From Panopea generosa (taxonomy: Eukaryota; Mollusca; Bivalvia; Adapedonta; Hiatellidae): a stretch of 64,000 nt of DNA. Shown piece by piece: positions 13,101 through 24,843 of the stretch; positions within the stretch are counted from its first letter, which is position 1, and each line of letters starts with the position of its first letter. Made by a program: the position numbers and the translations under genes. Below the pieces are notes generated by a model. That model was given only the letters and a program-made list of their open reading frames with translations. It did not search any database and was not told the DNA's origin. The stretch covers positions 52,348,520 to 52,412,519 of the forward strand of contig CM055899.1 of NCBI GenBank assembly GCA_029582155.1, in the 5' to 3' direction.

Positions 13101-16100
13101 TTGGGGGGCTGGGGGATTTCTTTTAAGTATTACCTGGATGCAAAGGCCAAGTTAAGAAAACCGCTTTTCACAATATTATTTTAACAGGTTTAAATAGATA
13201 TCTTTATGGCAATATGCAGTAGGTAAATAAAATATATATATAAAGGCATGAAATGTTGGAGAAAATGTTTTACCCAATTTGAAAAAAAAACAACAATACA
13301 TTTCCTAAAAGCACCAAATGTAAATAATATGACAAAGCTTACAAGTGCACAAAGCTCTACTGATATATATTAGGCCTAAATAAATTAATAGTGGGGTTCC
13401 TATTACATGTAAACATAAAATAGGGTAGGTATGTAAATTATTTATTTTGCATTGTCGATACTATCTGTTTTCTGCGAGTATATGATGTGTCTGTATGTGG
13501 ATTCTTTTAAGAGATAAATGTTTAGGGTCACTAACCGGAACCACACTTTTATTTAATTAACAATGTATATACAATGTACCAGTGAATGTGTATTTTTAAT
13601 TTTGAAGACAATGAAAACAGAAACAAGAATATTAAGTTCACCCATGATTGTATGTTTGAAAATAATTTTCCAACTGGAAGCAAGAGGGTCAAAATGTGAC
13701 CCTCACTTGGACCACTTATGCAAGAGAAGTTTAAAAATATACAAATTTGGATGTTATATTGAGAGCAGTAAAGACCATCAATGCTTTACTTTATGATATG
13801 ACAACATTGTATGAACCTGTATTTTAAGAGTAATTCTCCCAATAAAAGGTAACATTTAATTGTATAATGGCTTTGTTCCAGAAAGCATGTATTTTTATCA
13901 TAACATAAACAATGAATACTTGTAAGATCAGACTGAAAAGGAAGGAAACAATACTGTATCAAGCCCCAGGTGATTTGGGGCATGTTTTACTCTCATGATT
14001 AAGCTCAATATCCAAAATTTTATATAAGGTGTACATTTGCGAAAAATAATGATTAACTAAACCTTTAGTTTGAAAAGCAAGTGTACCAATACTACCAATG
14101 AAACATCATGTGCACAACTGTTTTGATCTCCCTTCATGTAGGGGCTTGACAGTGCCGACATTGTATCGGTTACCTTTAAACAGACCTATCACTGAAGGAG
14201 ATTAACATCCCAGCATTAATTTATCAGCTTCACAAAATTTGTCATGCACTTCTACACTTGATCATGTATCTCCTTAAAAGCATCAAAGTAGTAAGCTCCA
14301 CAAGTTGTGAACAGACCACCTGACCAACCGATCAACATAAATACTCCTACATGCCCCTCCCATCCCTCACCCCCACCAAAGTTGGTTTGCAGACGTTAAA
14401 AATTTTGTTAATAAGAGCATAAATATTAACAAATTAAGAATTCAAGATCATTATACAGTAGATGACAGGGTCTTAAAACATTCGGCTACAGAAGACGTCC
14501 TTTTAAGGTTTAATAAAATGTTCTATGTATTCTACATATAAGTAATGTTTATTTAAATCAGATGATGGAAGGTGAAAGGTTTATAGTGTTAAGAATATGA
14601 AAGTAACATAAAATAGGTGGTCTCTCACTAGAGCTTGTATCACTAGTCGCATAGTCCAGATACTGTCATCTCATGAACACTTATCTCTTGCCCCTGAGGT
14701 CCAAGGTTCAGGCCTCACAAAGTTAGAAAACTTTGTGTGAGTTACTTGCAGATGAACTCATTCCTAGCTATTCCTCTATCAATAAAACTGGATATGCCAT
14801 TTATAATCCGTCGTGTTGAAAATGACAATAAGCCCTATACACACACAAAATAAACTTTTTAACATTTAAAAAGATCAATTTCAAATATTTAGATGATAGT
14901 TATCTAAAGCAGATCTAAATCTCCACAATATGTGCAGTACTTATCACACACACACACACAAGCCTAATAATGTACACTTGAATTAAAGAAGCAATGGATC
15001 CCTATACAATATTAAGCAAGCATAGATGAAAAACAGATAAAAATCAACAACACAGGATGCTATTTGTGGTAGAAAAACTATTTATAACAATGATAATAGG
15101 TTTAAACATCTCCCCCCCCCCCCCCCCCACCCCTGGAGGTACTAGTAATGTTATGTTCAAAGCCAGCCGCTCATAGGATGATGTTAACCATGTAATATTA
15201 AGGAGTTATATAAAAGATTACGTGTTCAGATCTGAATGGTGTTTAGCATCTCTTTTTTCAGCAATACATGGGGGAGTTGGGGTTGCCCTCGACAGTAACT
15301 CAGTCTGTATCTGGACAGTGTCTACTTGGTGAAGTATTTTAAGGGCCACAAGAAACAACAACTTTGTAACTTTAAATCTAATCATTCAGATGAACAAAAA
15401 AATGTTGCCCTCGACAGCAACTCAAGTCTGATAGGGAGTATTACGTAAAATAATACATCAATTTATATAATAGTAGCGCATTGCTTTACTTTTAATCAGC
15501 ATGTTGTTATTAACACCCCTTAAAAATGGAAGTCTAAAATCAAGATGGTTGAGTTTTTTGTGTAGATATCTAGGATGTTACAGGTTAATGTGCTTGTACA
15601 CAATGTGGCAGAATTCTAAACAAAACTTTAACAAAAAAGCTCTGCATTTCTACACAGGCAAGATAACACACGAGACATGCTCTTACAATGAATTGTCTCC
15701 AGGACGACCGAATCCTCCACGCCCACGTGGATAACGATCATTGTCACGCCATCTACAGAAACATAGTAAACATAACATGTTATGCTTACAACCTCATTTC
15801 ACTATAAGCACAGGTGATCAGTTTATCAGTCTAACCTCAGGTTCAATTTTGACTGTACAACAAAATGTTTGTTCAGTTTTAAAGGCAGTATGTCAGGAAA
15901 ACTGCTATAAATGTCTAAAAAAATAAAATAAATATAAAATATTCAATTAACGTTTTTAACTTAAAGAAACAACTGATTTTGAATTTCAAATCTATGGTGA
16001 CATTTCTAAACAATATTTTAACCAGAGTGGTGAAGTTGAAACGGAGACCAATTCTAAAAAAAATATCATGCACTGCTTGACAATCACCACATCGTCCTCA

Positions 16101-19100
16101 CCCCCTCCCCCAACTCTTTATACAAGATGAACCAAATTCACCAAAACATAAACAAATGGCCAACCCTGGCACATAAGTTAAAGTGAAGAAATTCTTTTTC
16201 AATAAATATTTTGTCATGTTTTAATAAACCTCCTTATGACAATAAAGATACAGTCAGTAAATCTAAATACGTGTTGGAAAACACGTTTTGCCAATTTAAT
16301 AATTAGAAGAAAAAAATCTGACATATTGCTATTAACAATGTCCTAATATACAATGTAAAATATTAATCATAATAAAAAGGCCCCGTTCTCATAAAACATC
16401 TCAACTAGAGAATGTACGTAAATTAAAATTTTGGAATGCTTTATTAGAATAATTGTAACCATTTTTACACATGTTTATGTTTTGTGAATTCAAGGGTCTG
16501 ATATTACTACAGATACATAAATTAGGAAAACCCTGTGACATGATGCACGTGTTGTGTAATAAATCAGTTGAACACAAACACAAGATATGTGCAGTGTTGC
16601 CCAGTCTTATTATAACATACATGCAAAATAAAATAAGGCAAATTCGTAGTCCTTAATTAACAGTGCTCAATAACCTGAAAACAATCAATTAACCTTTTAA
16701 TTTTCTTTAAACATTCATCACAGTAATACAAAACTACTTTTACTTAGGGAAATCTTTCCTTGAATTGAATTTTTGCTATTTATGTGGTGAAGAGAACACC
16801 AAAACAATCTCGACATATTGTAGAATCGGGTAAATAATATATATTATATTAATTGTAGTGATACTTTTATGCACATATTATTGGTAAGCCCTTTTACTGA
16901 ACCACTTAACTATGCGCCTTTATTTGAAATGTGCCCTATGTACCTATTTTTGGTACTTTGAACACAACTTACTTCGGTCAAGAAAACGTCTTAAAGTAAA
17001 ATATTGGTAATATCGCCATGTGTATATTTTATAAATAAACTGAATTCACGAATATGAAATTGATCAATTGTAAACAATAGAAACAAGAATAATGTCAATA
17101 AATTTAATTAAAGTTCAAAATATAATGCATGTGACAGAGCTTTAATCAATGTACACTATGGCTATCCCGCATTGTCCACGATGCTCTATTTTGATCACGA
17201 GTAAGATTTCCTTTTTTAAAGGAGTTTTATCCGTGTTTGATGCACACAAAATGATCACAAACAAACTGTTAGGCAAAACAACTCGAGCAACATATTGGCA
17301 ACTAGTTTGTGCTTATAGTTGCCAAAAACAAGTCGAACAACACGATTATAGGAAAACAATTACACTTCAATAGATGTGAAATAATAGTATAACGATATAT
17401 ATTTGACAACAGGCAACATGTATGAACACTAGTCACCTTTACACAATACTAGTAACCAATTATCACTGTATCAAGACCATTAATAAGTTTAGCAGCTAAT
17501 TTGTTTGTATACCTGTACTGGGATATGCGTCTATTTTCAATAAAAATTATGTTAACATTTTAGCATGCACTTACTTTTACATATAGAACGACAGTAAGGC
17601 AGTCTGCACTTAATTTTGGTGTACACTTATATTCAAGTATGCGCTTATATACCAGATTCTACATGTTATTTTAAATATGAAATTGAAAGTTATTATTATG
17701 GTAACAACTTGAATGTCCCAATGGAAAATTAGAACTGCCTATACCTACCTTGGAGGAGAGAACTGCTGTCCCCGATTACTTATACCTCGGCCCCGACCAC
17801 GACCTCTGTTTCCTCCTGTAAATAAGTAGCTTCCATATAGTTCATATTTAAAATGTGGTAATGGTTACTGAACAATGTTAATTGATTGGAGAAGAGGTCC
17901 AAATTTCTCTAAATAAACTTTTCTGAAGAATTATGAAACATTAATTTAAATGTAATGACTGTGGGAATTTGTGATGAAATACATGTAGCTTCAACAGTAT
18001 TGTACACAAGTCAGATAAATTGATTGCTTTTATTTTTTGGAGTTCAGGTATAGGAACTGGAGAGTCAAGTATAGTCACTCTTAACTGCTTAATTTTTGTA
18101 GTTGAGGTTTAGGAGCGGTTGAGTCAAGTATGGTCACTCTTGCTGCTTTATTTTTTGGAGCTGGGTACAGTAACTAAAACTTCCAGAGTGGTAAAAGACA
18201 ACAGCCAAAAAATATAGTAGTTCCCTTAATAACATGTATAGATCATAACAGACCTCTTCCCATTTATGTTGACCTTTAAACTTCCTGCCATCTGTCTAAT
18301 TTGTAAGCAATAGACAATGATGCCGGCATCTAGTGTTTGTTTTAAAGAAATTTTAAATGTATTGGAACTAGTATACAATTTATTTCAAACATGCATTTAC
18401 AAATCAAAACAGATACATCCTCTTTTAGGTAGTACCTTCTCTTTCATATTATATAAAATAACATGAGCTACCAGATTTACTGCTACCTTCAATCTTATAA
18501 AATCAGATCAACTTCAATACGCTACACACAGTAGATCCGACGACCACACATAGAGGGTCACCTCAGATTGACCTTTCTGCCAACCAATGGACTTGATTAC
18601 ACTAAAGGTCAATTTGAGGTGGTTGTCAGCTGTACTGTGCGAGTATTTAAGCCAAAGTTGATCTGATTTTAATGATATTAGGATATCTTAATATGTATAC
18701 GTAATGGACAATTTAAGACTTCCTAAATTCAAACCATTACAGGTACCTCTCACTGGTCCACCATTCATGATGTACTGACCACCTCTACCACCGCCCTGTT
18801 GGCCACGCCCTCCTCTGTAACTGCTGCCTCTTCTAATGCCACGCCCACCTCCTCTGACTACACCATTTCCTAAAGACAGACGTGCCTTCACATTGGATGG
18901 ACCCAGTCGCTGTTTTAATGATTTCTGTTGAGCTGGGAAGCCAGAAACCTGAAAAACGGGAGCCTGTGAAAATTAAGTTTTTTTTCACAAAATAAACATG
19001 TATGATCTCCAGTAAATCAATTTACAAGGATATTATCTAATAATATAATTAAAAAGACTGATAATATAACTAGTAAGTCTACAAATATGTCAACAGAACC

Positions 19101-21565
19101 AAATGCCCATGCTACAATAGTAAATTTTACCAAGAATTAAGTTTACTCCTGTAAAATCTTACTGATGTTAACAAATACTAAACTTTACCTGTAATTCATA
19201 ATAAACATACACAGCCAACACAAAATTGTCCCATTAGTGCAATAAGTGACCAAGTGTTAGTGAAAATTAATAAGAAGGCACTTTGTACCTTTTTGCACAA
19301 TAGGGGCGAAATAATAAATACATCAACCTCTTTCATGTATACTCATCGTAAATCAATTTGGACTTTATTTAACTTCGTCATTTTTCAAATGGTGGTGGTG
19401 GTGGGGATAAACTGCGTTTCATTTCAAAGTACTCCCTAGATGACAGAGAGCCTCAACTAGACAAATATATCAATTACTAAATACACAATGTGAAATTATT
19501 TAGTATACCTGTTTATTCTGCTGCCTTCCTTGTCCCTGTCCCAGGGCTGCCTGCACCGCTGGTCTGTTGGCCATCTGTTGAGCCAGACGCCGGTTCTGCT
19601 GGGTTGACTGCTGATTTGATGCTATCTGGGCTCGAACCTCCTGAGGCGACGGTGGTGGTGGACGCATCTTTTGTATTTGCGTGAATCTTCACAGAAAAGG
19701 TACACACATTCATTTAGCTGATCAAACTGCCAACTGTGGCTAATACTTACAAACATATATGCAGCTTTGTTTCATCGCATCTATTGCTGTTTTATATAGA
19801 TACTGTACAAGTGCTTGTAATCAAGCATTGGAGCAATCTTGTTTCCTTTCTTTATTGTTACAAGGAGAAGATTAATGCAAGCAAGCGCAGAAAAGATTAA
19901 TATGAAAATAAGGGTATGTTATGTAAAATAAATATAGCTTGACTAGAGTTGTCTTTATGGTATGTTACGTGTTTTTCTGATATGTTATAACAGTTACAAC
20001 TAGTAGCATGATCCTTGCTTGTGTGTATTCAGCAATCACATTCACAGCTCTTGTGAACATGCTGGAAGACTGAAGTGAGTAATAAGAATGTGTCCATTAC
20101 CACAATGGTAAAAGTTTGAATGCAAATGTGCAAGAGTAGCATGTATTGAATGACTAGGATGAAAATCTTAGTATTGCAATAAAAAAAGAAATATCATGAG
20201 TGATGCCCACTCTGAACATAAATAGGAAAATGTTATTCCAGGAAAGACAGGCTCATGAAGAAGGGTAAATGAGTGGTAAAGTAAAGGAAGACTAGCAGAC
20301 AGAAGCCATGCCTATGACTCTTACCACTTTCCTTCACCCGAAGGTCAAAGGTCAGCTGGTCATAGGTGTTCAAGGCCGTCTTACAGCAGGAAATCGAATA
20401 AGGTACATAACAAAACCACCACGATGTGAAAGACTCAACATGTCTGTGACCAGTTGATAGCCTGGAATCTGTAACAATATTGGTGATATGATTCAATGTC
20501 AACAGATGCTGCATTGTGTTCCATTCATGTAGTTGAAAACACTTGTAGAACTTGCTCGAGGTTTTGAGATACTGTATGTCCAAGTAACAAATGGCCAAGA
20601 ATTGAAGAACAGAAAAGATGAAAGAACCATGCAATATATAAAATATTAATATGAAGAATTTAATTTTATAAACATTTGAAGATATTTTTTTAGTAAACTC
20701 ATTTAGATTGCTCCATTATTAACGAATATAATTATATTTATGTTTTATAACATGTCATGACACTTTGTACCATGTTGTGCATGCTAATGATTAAATAAAT
20801 GGAAATAGCACATCAAACACTCTCGATTGATGCTACTATTTCCATGTGGGGTGGCTTATGCCATATTTGTACAGTAATCTATCAACCCTCTTGGGCTGTA
20901 GGCTTCGAGATCATTTTTGATAGCATGTATCATTTTACTGGATCTCTCATTTTTTGAAGAACACTGGTACCTCTCCCAGATGGTCATCTCTCTTCTTCAA
21001 GATTTCAGCTGAATATACAAACCAAGTTTTCTCCTGTGATTTTGCCACATAACTGAATGTTTTTTGTGTCGGACAATCAGATGATTATTATTTTGAAACA
21101 CACACGCACGACACATGTCCATGTTTTAATTACTTTTCACAGGCACATAACCTCTGTGGCTATTAAAATGTCTTAACTAACCAGATTTAACTATATATAA
21201 TTTATTTAGTTCTTATTCCAACAGTATTTTTTTTTCAAAACAAACTCAATATAAAGTTTATCCAGAGCTGTTCAGAAACTCTTCACTATAAAAACTGTAT
21301 TAACTAGTGTTTGTGAAACTAAAACTTAGATACACGCGACACAGCTTAACTCCATTACACTGGATAAAAACTACGAGCCTTGTGAAGAACCACTGTTGCT
21401 GGAAACCAGGTACTGATTACATTGCCAACCTACATATACAGTAGAGGTGGTTGGATTCACACACTCATCAACTATGAAGTAAACTGGTCACACTGAATCT
21501 CACCTATCACTCAAGGTCACCTTAGTTGTGCTTTTGAGCACAATCTTTGCAGGAACAGCAGACAT
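9936..21565 (-). CDS. CHTOP: CHTOP, chromatin target of PRMT1 (complete, 6 coding exons, 268 aa)
   Basis: Coding exons in transcript order are 21565-21504, 19686-19509, 18948-18747, 17815-17749, 15752-15687 and 10167-9936. Lengths 62, 178, 202, 67, 66 and 232 nt total 807, which is 268 codons plus TAA, with one open frame through every junction and AG/GT at every intron. The N-terminus ([15 protein letters not shown]), the [10 protein letters not shown] and SLKQRLG blocks, the arginine/glycine-rich middle (about residues 112-232) and the C-terminal [19 protein letters not shown] block are the family's landmarks in the right order. Vertebrate CHTOP is about 248 aa. Family knowledge: a nuclear protein that binds PRMT1, has its RGG repeats methylated, and joins TREX with UAP56/DDX39B and NXF1 for mRNA export. 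Intron phases are 2, 0, 1, 2, 2. Identification is very secure; transcript ends are inferred. Confidence 0.97.
11254..12017. repeat. 37-bp minisatellite in CHTOP intron
   Basis: About 20 copies of 'cttgacaagctgacaaagat' plus 'ggcattagccagctcat', with single-base and short indel differences. Confidence 0.9.
12070..12290. repeat. ~60-bp tandem repeat (about 4 copies)
   Basis: Unit with 'gcggcaaaagtttag', 'ttcttcttctcaatattcac' and 'taatttgggagagacac'. Confidence 0.75.
14640..14850 (+). mobile_element. SINE family C copy in CHTOP intron
   Basis: The tail 'aataaaactggatatgccat', then 'gtgttgaaaatgacaataag', matches the tail near 48085-48140. The tRNA-like head (B-box-like 'aggttcaggcc') is decayed. 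Confidence 0.55.
15113..15130. repeat. Poly-C tract in CHTOP intron
   Basis: About 17 C interrupted by one A, followed by 'cccctggagg'. Confidence 0.9.
15687..15752 (-). CDS. CHTOP: CHTOP coding exon 5 (residues 170-191)
   Basis: A 66-nt exon with acceptor TTTCTGTAG|ATGG and donor CATT|GTAAGA. It reads [20 protein letters not shown] then NS. If read through instead of spliced, a TAA codon follows two codons later, so intron retention here would truncate the protein before the conserved C-terminal export motif. Confidence 0.9.
17749..17815 (-). CDS. CHTOP: CHTOP coding exon 4 (RGG tract, residues 148-169)
   Basis: A 67-nt exon with acceptor TTTACAG|GA and donor CCAAG|GTAGGT. With the G carried over from the previous exon it reads [19 protein letters not shown], then SPP. 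The conserved arginine-glycine content and intact reading frame at both ends support it as a real coding exon. Confidence 0.92.
18499..18670. mobile_element. 172-bp foldback MITE in CHTOP intron
   Basis: Perfect 16-bp terminal inverted repeats (aaaatcagatcaactt / aagttgatctgatttt) with further internal inverted similarity (ggtcacctcagattgacc versus ggtcaatttgaggtgg). It lies 77 bp beyond the exon 3 donor. Confidence 0.7.
18747..18948 (-). CDS. CHTOP: CHTOP coding exon 3 (residues 81-147)
   Basis: Acceptor TTTTTCAG|GTT. It encodes [19 protein letters not shown] followed by the first RGG tract ([18 protein letters not shown] and onward), and ends in phase 1 at GAGAG|GTACCT. The SLKQRLG motif is diagnostic of CHTOP. 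The 5' edge of this exon with its upstream intron sequence recurs inside a LIMK intron at about 40098-40282. Confidence 0.95.
19509..19686 (-). CDS. CHTOP: CHTOP coding exon 2 (residues 21-80)
   Basis: Acceptor GTGAAG|ATTC and donor AAACAG|GTATAC. The frame gives [19 protein letters not shown], then a Gln-rich stretch and [20 protein letters not shown], matching the central conserved CHTOP block. The polyproline run is followed by basic and glutamine-rich sequence. It ends in phase 0 (NKQ). Long open frames in the other readings of this exon are shadows. Confidence 0.95.
21504..21565 (-). CDS. CHTOP: CHTOP coding exon 1 (start codon, residues 1-20)
   Basis: The acceptor TTTTTTCAG abuts the ATG directly, so translation starts on the first base of this exon and the 5' UTR must come from an upstream exon. 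It encodes [20 protein letters not shown], the conserved CHTOP N-terminus, and ends in phase 2 at AG|GTGAGA. The remaining two bases join with A of the next exon to give Arg21. Confidence 0.96.
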
Positions 21566-22494
21566 CTGAAAAAATAACAGTATATTTATTATATCGTATT
21601 AATTTAGAATATTTGTAAAATGATGAAATATTTACACAAGTCTCGTTTTCAACAACTGCGACCATGTTAAACAATAGAAAGTCTATTTCTGGTTATTTAT
21701 TTTTAAAATTGATAACCTGGCATGTTACAATTGCGTAGAAAGCAACTAGGGTACGATGATAACACCATCAATAGCCAGATAATTGGGCACTTCAGGCACA
21801 GAATAAGGAATAAGGGGAGTGTTGTGGACTTAAACGGGGCAGGACAGCCTGTGGATCTTTTCAGTTTTGAGGGCTGAAGTTCAACCACATTCTCCCTAAA
21901 TATTTTTTTTCTCAAAATTTATTAAAAATATTTCCTCAAATTTTTGTTTATATGTTTAATGGTTTTCACAGCATTAAATACCAGTTTAACAGTATAGAAC
22001 AATTAAGAACAACTCAAGGATGTTGACTTGTAAACTGTTTTAAAAAATAAAACACGATTCTCCTTAGTTTGCTATATTCCCCCATTATGGAAGGGACCCA
22101 TCCCCATTACCACAGAACTAACAAAGATTAACGCACTATGTGAGGGAGTATGACAACCCCCACTGGGAATCAATCCTTGGACCTCTGGGTCTTAAAGCAA
22201 GCTTGCAACAACAGTATCACCGTCAGGCCCGAGCACCGTGATAAATGCTTTAAAAATGTCACTGCCTAGTTCCTAGGGTCTGAAATTTCATAGTATCACG
22301 GTTACACTTATAATTTCCAAGTAGGGCAATATTATCATGGTTCACGAGATTTTTTTATCTCCCAGACCACTCAAGATGGCTTTATTGCAATCTGATGGCA
22401 TCCAATTAGCACAATAAAAAAAATGAAGTGCGCTTGAAATTATATTAATACAGGACAAGATATTTCTAGAGTTAAATCAACTACCGTATGTATG

Positions 22495-22526
<32 letters not shown>
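22495..22526. repeat. (TA)n microsatellite in CHTOP first intron
   Basis: A TA run between the coding start exon and the proposed 5' UTR exon. Confidence 0.9.
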
Positions 22527-22531
<5 letters not shown>

Positions 22532-22786
22532 TTGCTTTCGAAGGGAGAGATTTTCATTAAATAATTTTTTATGGGAATTGGAAAGTGTGTAAATTATATA
22601 TATATATATTTATGTGACAAATATCTAAATATTTCTAGTACCCCAAGAGAATAATGTTAAATAAGTGGTCTCGGTGTATTTGATAGAAATTGGCATTCCA
22701 ATATTCTTTTTAAAAATATTGTCTTTTGACCCTAATTTGTAAACAAGCGATTCGTATCCACATAACCAACCTTAGTCGAGACATAC

Positions 22787-22950
22787 CTTGAATTTCTTAG
22801 TTGATGCTTTTTTAACTATGTTTAAGATACGGAAAAATATATTAATACTACAATCAAACTGAAATTACTACACAATTATAATTACTTTGGCAGATGATCT
22901 TGGATTTGTTCCTCTATTTTCAATTCTTTGTCCTTCTTGCCAAACCTACA
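22787..22950 (-). other. CHTOP: Probable CHTOP non-coding first exon (5' UTR)
   Basis: Because the CHTOP ATG sits directly on a splice acceptor, a 5' UTR exon is required. The best candidate ends at AATTCAAG|GTATGT (exon end 22787, intron GT at 22786-22785), a strong donor 1.2 kb upstream of the coding start. Its 5' end is not visible and is placed just downstream of the ETS-like motif by inference. A short open reading (FGKKDKELKIEEQIQDHLPK then TAA, about 22887-22947) lies inside and preceded by an AG, so a short terminal exon of another gene is an alternative reading. Confidence 0.5.
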
Positions 22951-22951
22951 A

Positions 22952-22960
22952 ACCGGAAAT
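22952..22960. promoter_or_regulatory. ETS/GABP-like motif at the presumed CHTOP promoter
   Basis: ACCGGAAAT on the plus strand matches the ETS-family core (ACCGGAAGT type), common at TATA-less housekeeping promoters. It lies just upstream of the proposed first CHTOP exon, in a short stretch with several CpGs (about 22980-23030). The functional role is inferred from position. Confidence 0.4.
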
Positions 22961-23129
22961 AGATACACAAAATGTAAACATAATAAGCGGAATGGATAGG
23001 AACTGAGCGCGTGGTATTAAACGGACCGAATATTATGAACATGTTTTGATCATACGATAAAAAATACATTTGACACTAAAATTAAATAGCTTCTTCTCAG
23101 AATGCATTAATAAAATATATATATAAGAT

Positions 23130-24070
23130 ATAATCGAATTGTTTCAATCAAGGAATTATATAGAAAGAATCCTTGGTTCAATATATATAACAAATACAAA
23201 AGTGTTATCAGAAATGTAGACAATCGTGTTATAACAAGTACAAAGAAAGGTTGTCGTGTTATTTATGATGTACTTAATAGGTCCAGTGTATAACCAACAT
23301 CCATTTCTAAATGGAATCAATACAGAAAATAAATCACAGAATTACTGCTACACATTATCTATTGACAAAAGTGAAGATAAAAGACGATATTTCTTGCACT
23401 TTTTAGAAAGTATAACTCATCTTTTTTTTTTTTAATGTAAATATGCAAAAACATTTTGGGCTAATTTTGAAACTCTATGCACTGACAAAAATATAAACGT
23501 TCAACCAAAATGGTATGTGAAAGATATTATCTTTGGGTTAAATAAATATGACAGTGTACTAGATAAATGAATACTTCATGCAAAATATTACATTTACAAG
23601 TGCAGGTTAGATGGAAGACAACAAGTTTTCAACAATTGCAAACCACAAATAAAATATTTATACCAAATTGAAAAATTAAATGCAAAAAAAAAAGATACAT
23701 TAGTAAAATTTGAAAAACAGGAATGTATATGGATCTTTACTGTGGTAATACTGTTACTTAATTGAATTCCTTTTGCTTGTTTGTTTTGTTGTTGTTGTTC
23801 TTTTTTTAAAAAAAGTAGCAGAGTCAACTATTTCTCATTACTGTTGCCTAGACCAATCATCAATTAAATGAAATATGTTAAACCAAATGCGTTCCCTGTT
23901 GTTTCTCTTTCCCTTTTTTTTGTTCTCGCTTGAAAAAAGCGAAGCCACATCTCCAAAAGAAATATTTTGTCATTTTTTTAATGCTATTTTTTGTATAGTA
24001 ATGTTTTTATTATATAATTTGTATTGTTAAAGCGTTTGGAATACTTGGTAGAAATAAAATTTTGTATAAT
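23130..24070 (+). pseudogene. LINE (non-LTR retrotransposon) 3'-end relic
   Basis: Frames with frequent stops read pieces such as NPWFNIYNKYKSVIRNV, AKTFWANFETLC, WYVKDIIFGLNKYDSVLD and LHAKYYIYKCRL. These follow the order of the C-terminal region after reverse transcriptase in non-LTR elements (..FW..., ..IIFG.., ..AKxYIYxCR..). The reverse transcriptase itself is absent and an AT-rich 3' UTR follows. It begins near the proposed CHTOP promoter. The family is inferred by motif order only. Confidence 0.5.
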
Positions 24071-24843
24071 AATTCTTTTATATGTGATATTAAAGACTGG
24101 GTTTTCAGGGAAAAAATGTCTTAACTTTTACATGGTGAAAAGCAAACGTATGGTTTGAAAAGATCTCTGTAATAATTTTTGTTTGTCTTGATCATTTATT
24201 CTTAATATAATCATATCTTATTTTTCTTGCTACTTTTGTCTTTTGGTTAATTAAGAACTACATTATGATAAAAAATAATGTTAAAATCAATCATTCTGGT
24301 GGAGATTTTCTACATAATTGTAATGACATAAAAAAAACTCCCCATTTATATAGCTTGTATACGTTTGTGTATTTTTTTGCTCCTTGTTATACATACTTGC
24401 AGTATATAAAAACATCAATCATTTGTACGATTTGTTGGGGGATGGCCCACCCCGACCCTCACAGACCTATGAGGGGGTGATTAAATGGGTCCCCATATAT
24501 TTGGTGACTGAAATTTAAAAAAAACAATGCATGTAAAAAAACAACATACAATGTTTCCACTATCCGTACGTAGTCACTGTTTATTCCACATCCGTCAACT
24601 TAAATGTCAGTACTGGGAATGTCCCCTATTTTTCCTGATCACTTACTGAAGCCGAGAATGCATTGAACGAAACAGCAGGGGCGGATCCAGGATTTCAGTT
24701 TAGAGGGGCGTGCAGGTGCGGATCGTGAATTGAATATATATACATTTATAACTTAATTCTTTTAAATAAAGATAAAAATAATAACATCAATACCTCAATA
24801 TTTTAGATTGTATACATATTTTAGCAGACTTGTTCATTTAAAA

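Noticed and set aside
13080-13125. Similarity of 'ggggctgatacaggatttca' to 'ggggcggatccaggatttca' at about 24677
   Set aside because: It may be the end of a dispersed transposon common in animals, but only one end is visible in each place, so no element could be delimited.
19490-19713. Alternative frames over CHTOP exon 2 (both strands)
   Set aside because: Shadows of the true exon, whose frame is fixed by the conserved NRRLAQQM block and both splice junctions.
20233-20634. 133-codon minus-strand frame in a CHTOP intron
   Set aside because: No recognisable domain, hydrophobic and Cys/His composition typical of chance AT-rich translation, no splice or start context.
21501-23030. A bidirectional promoter with a plus-strand gene starting near 23000
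   Set aside because: The plus strand beyond 23100 is a decayed LINE end; no coding exon follows.
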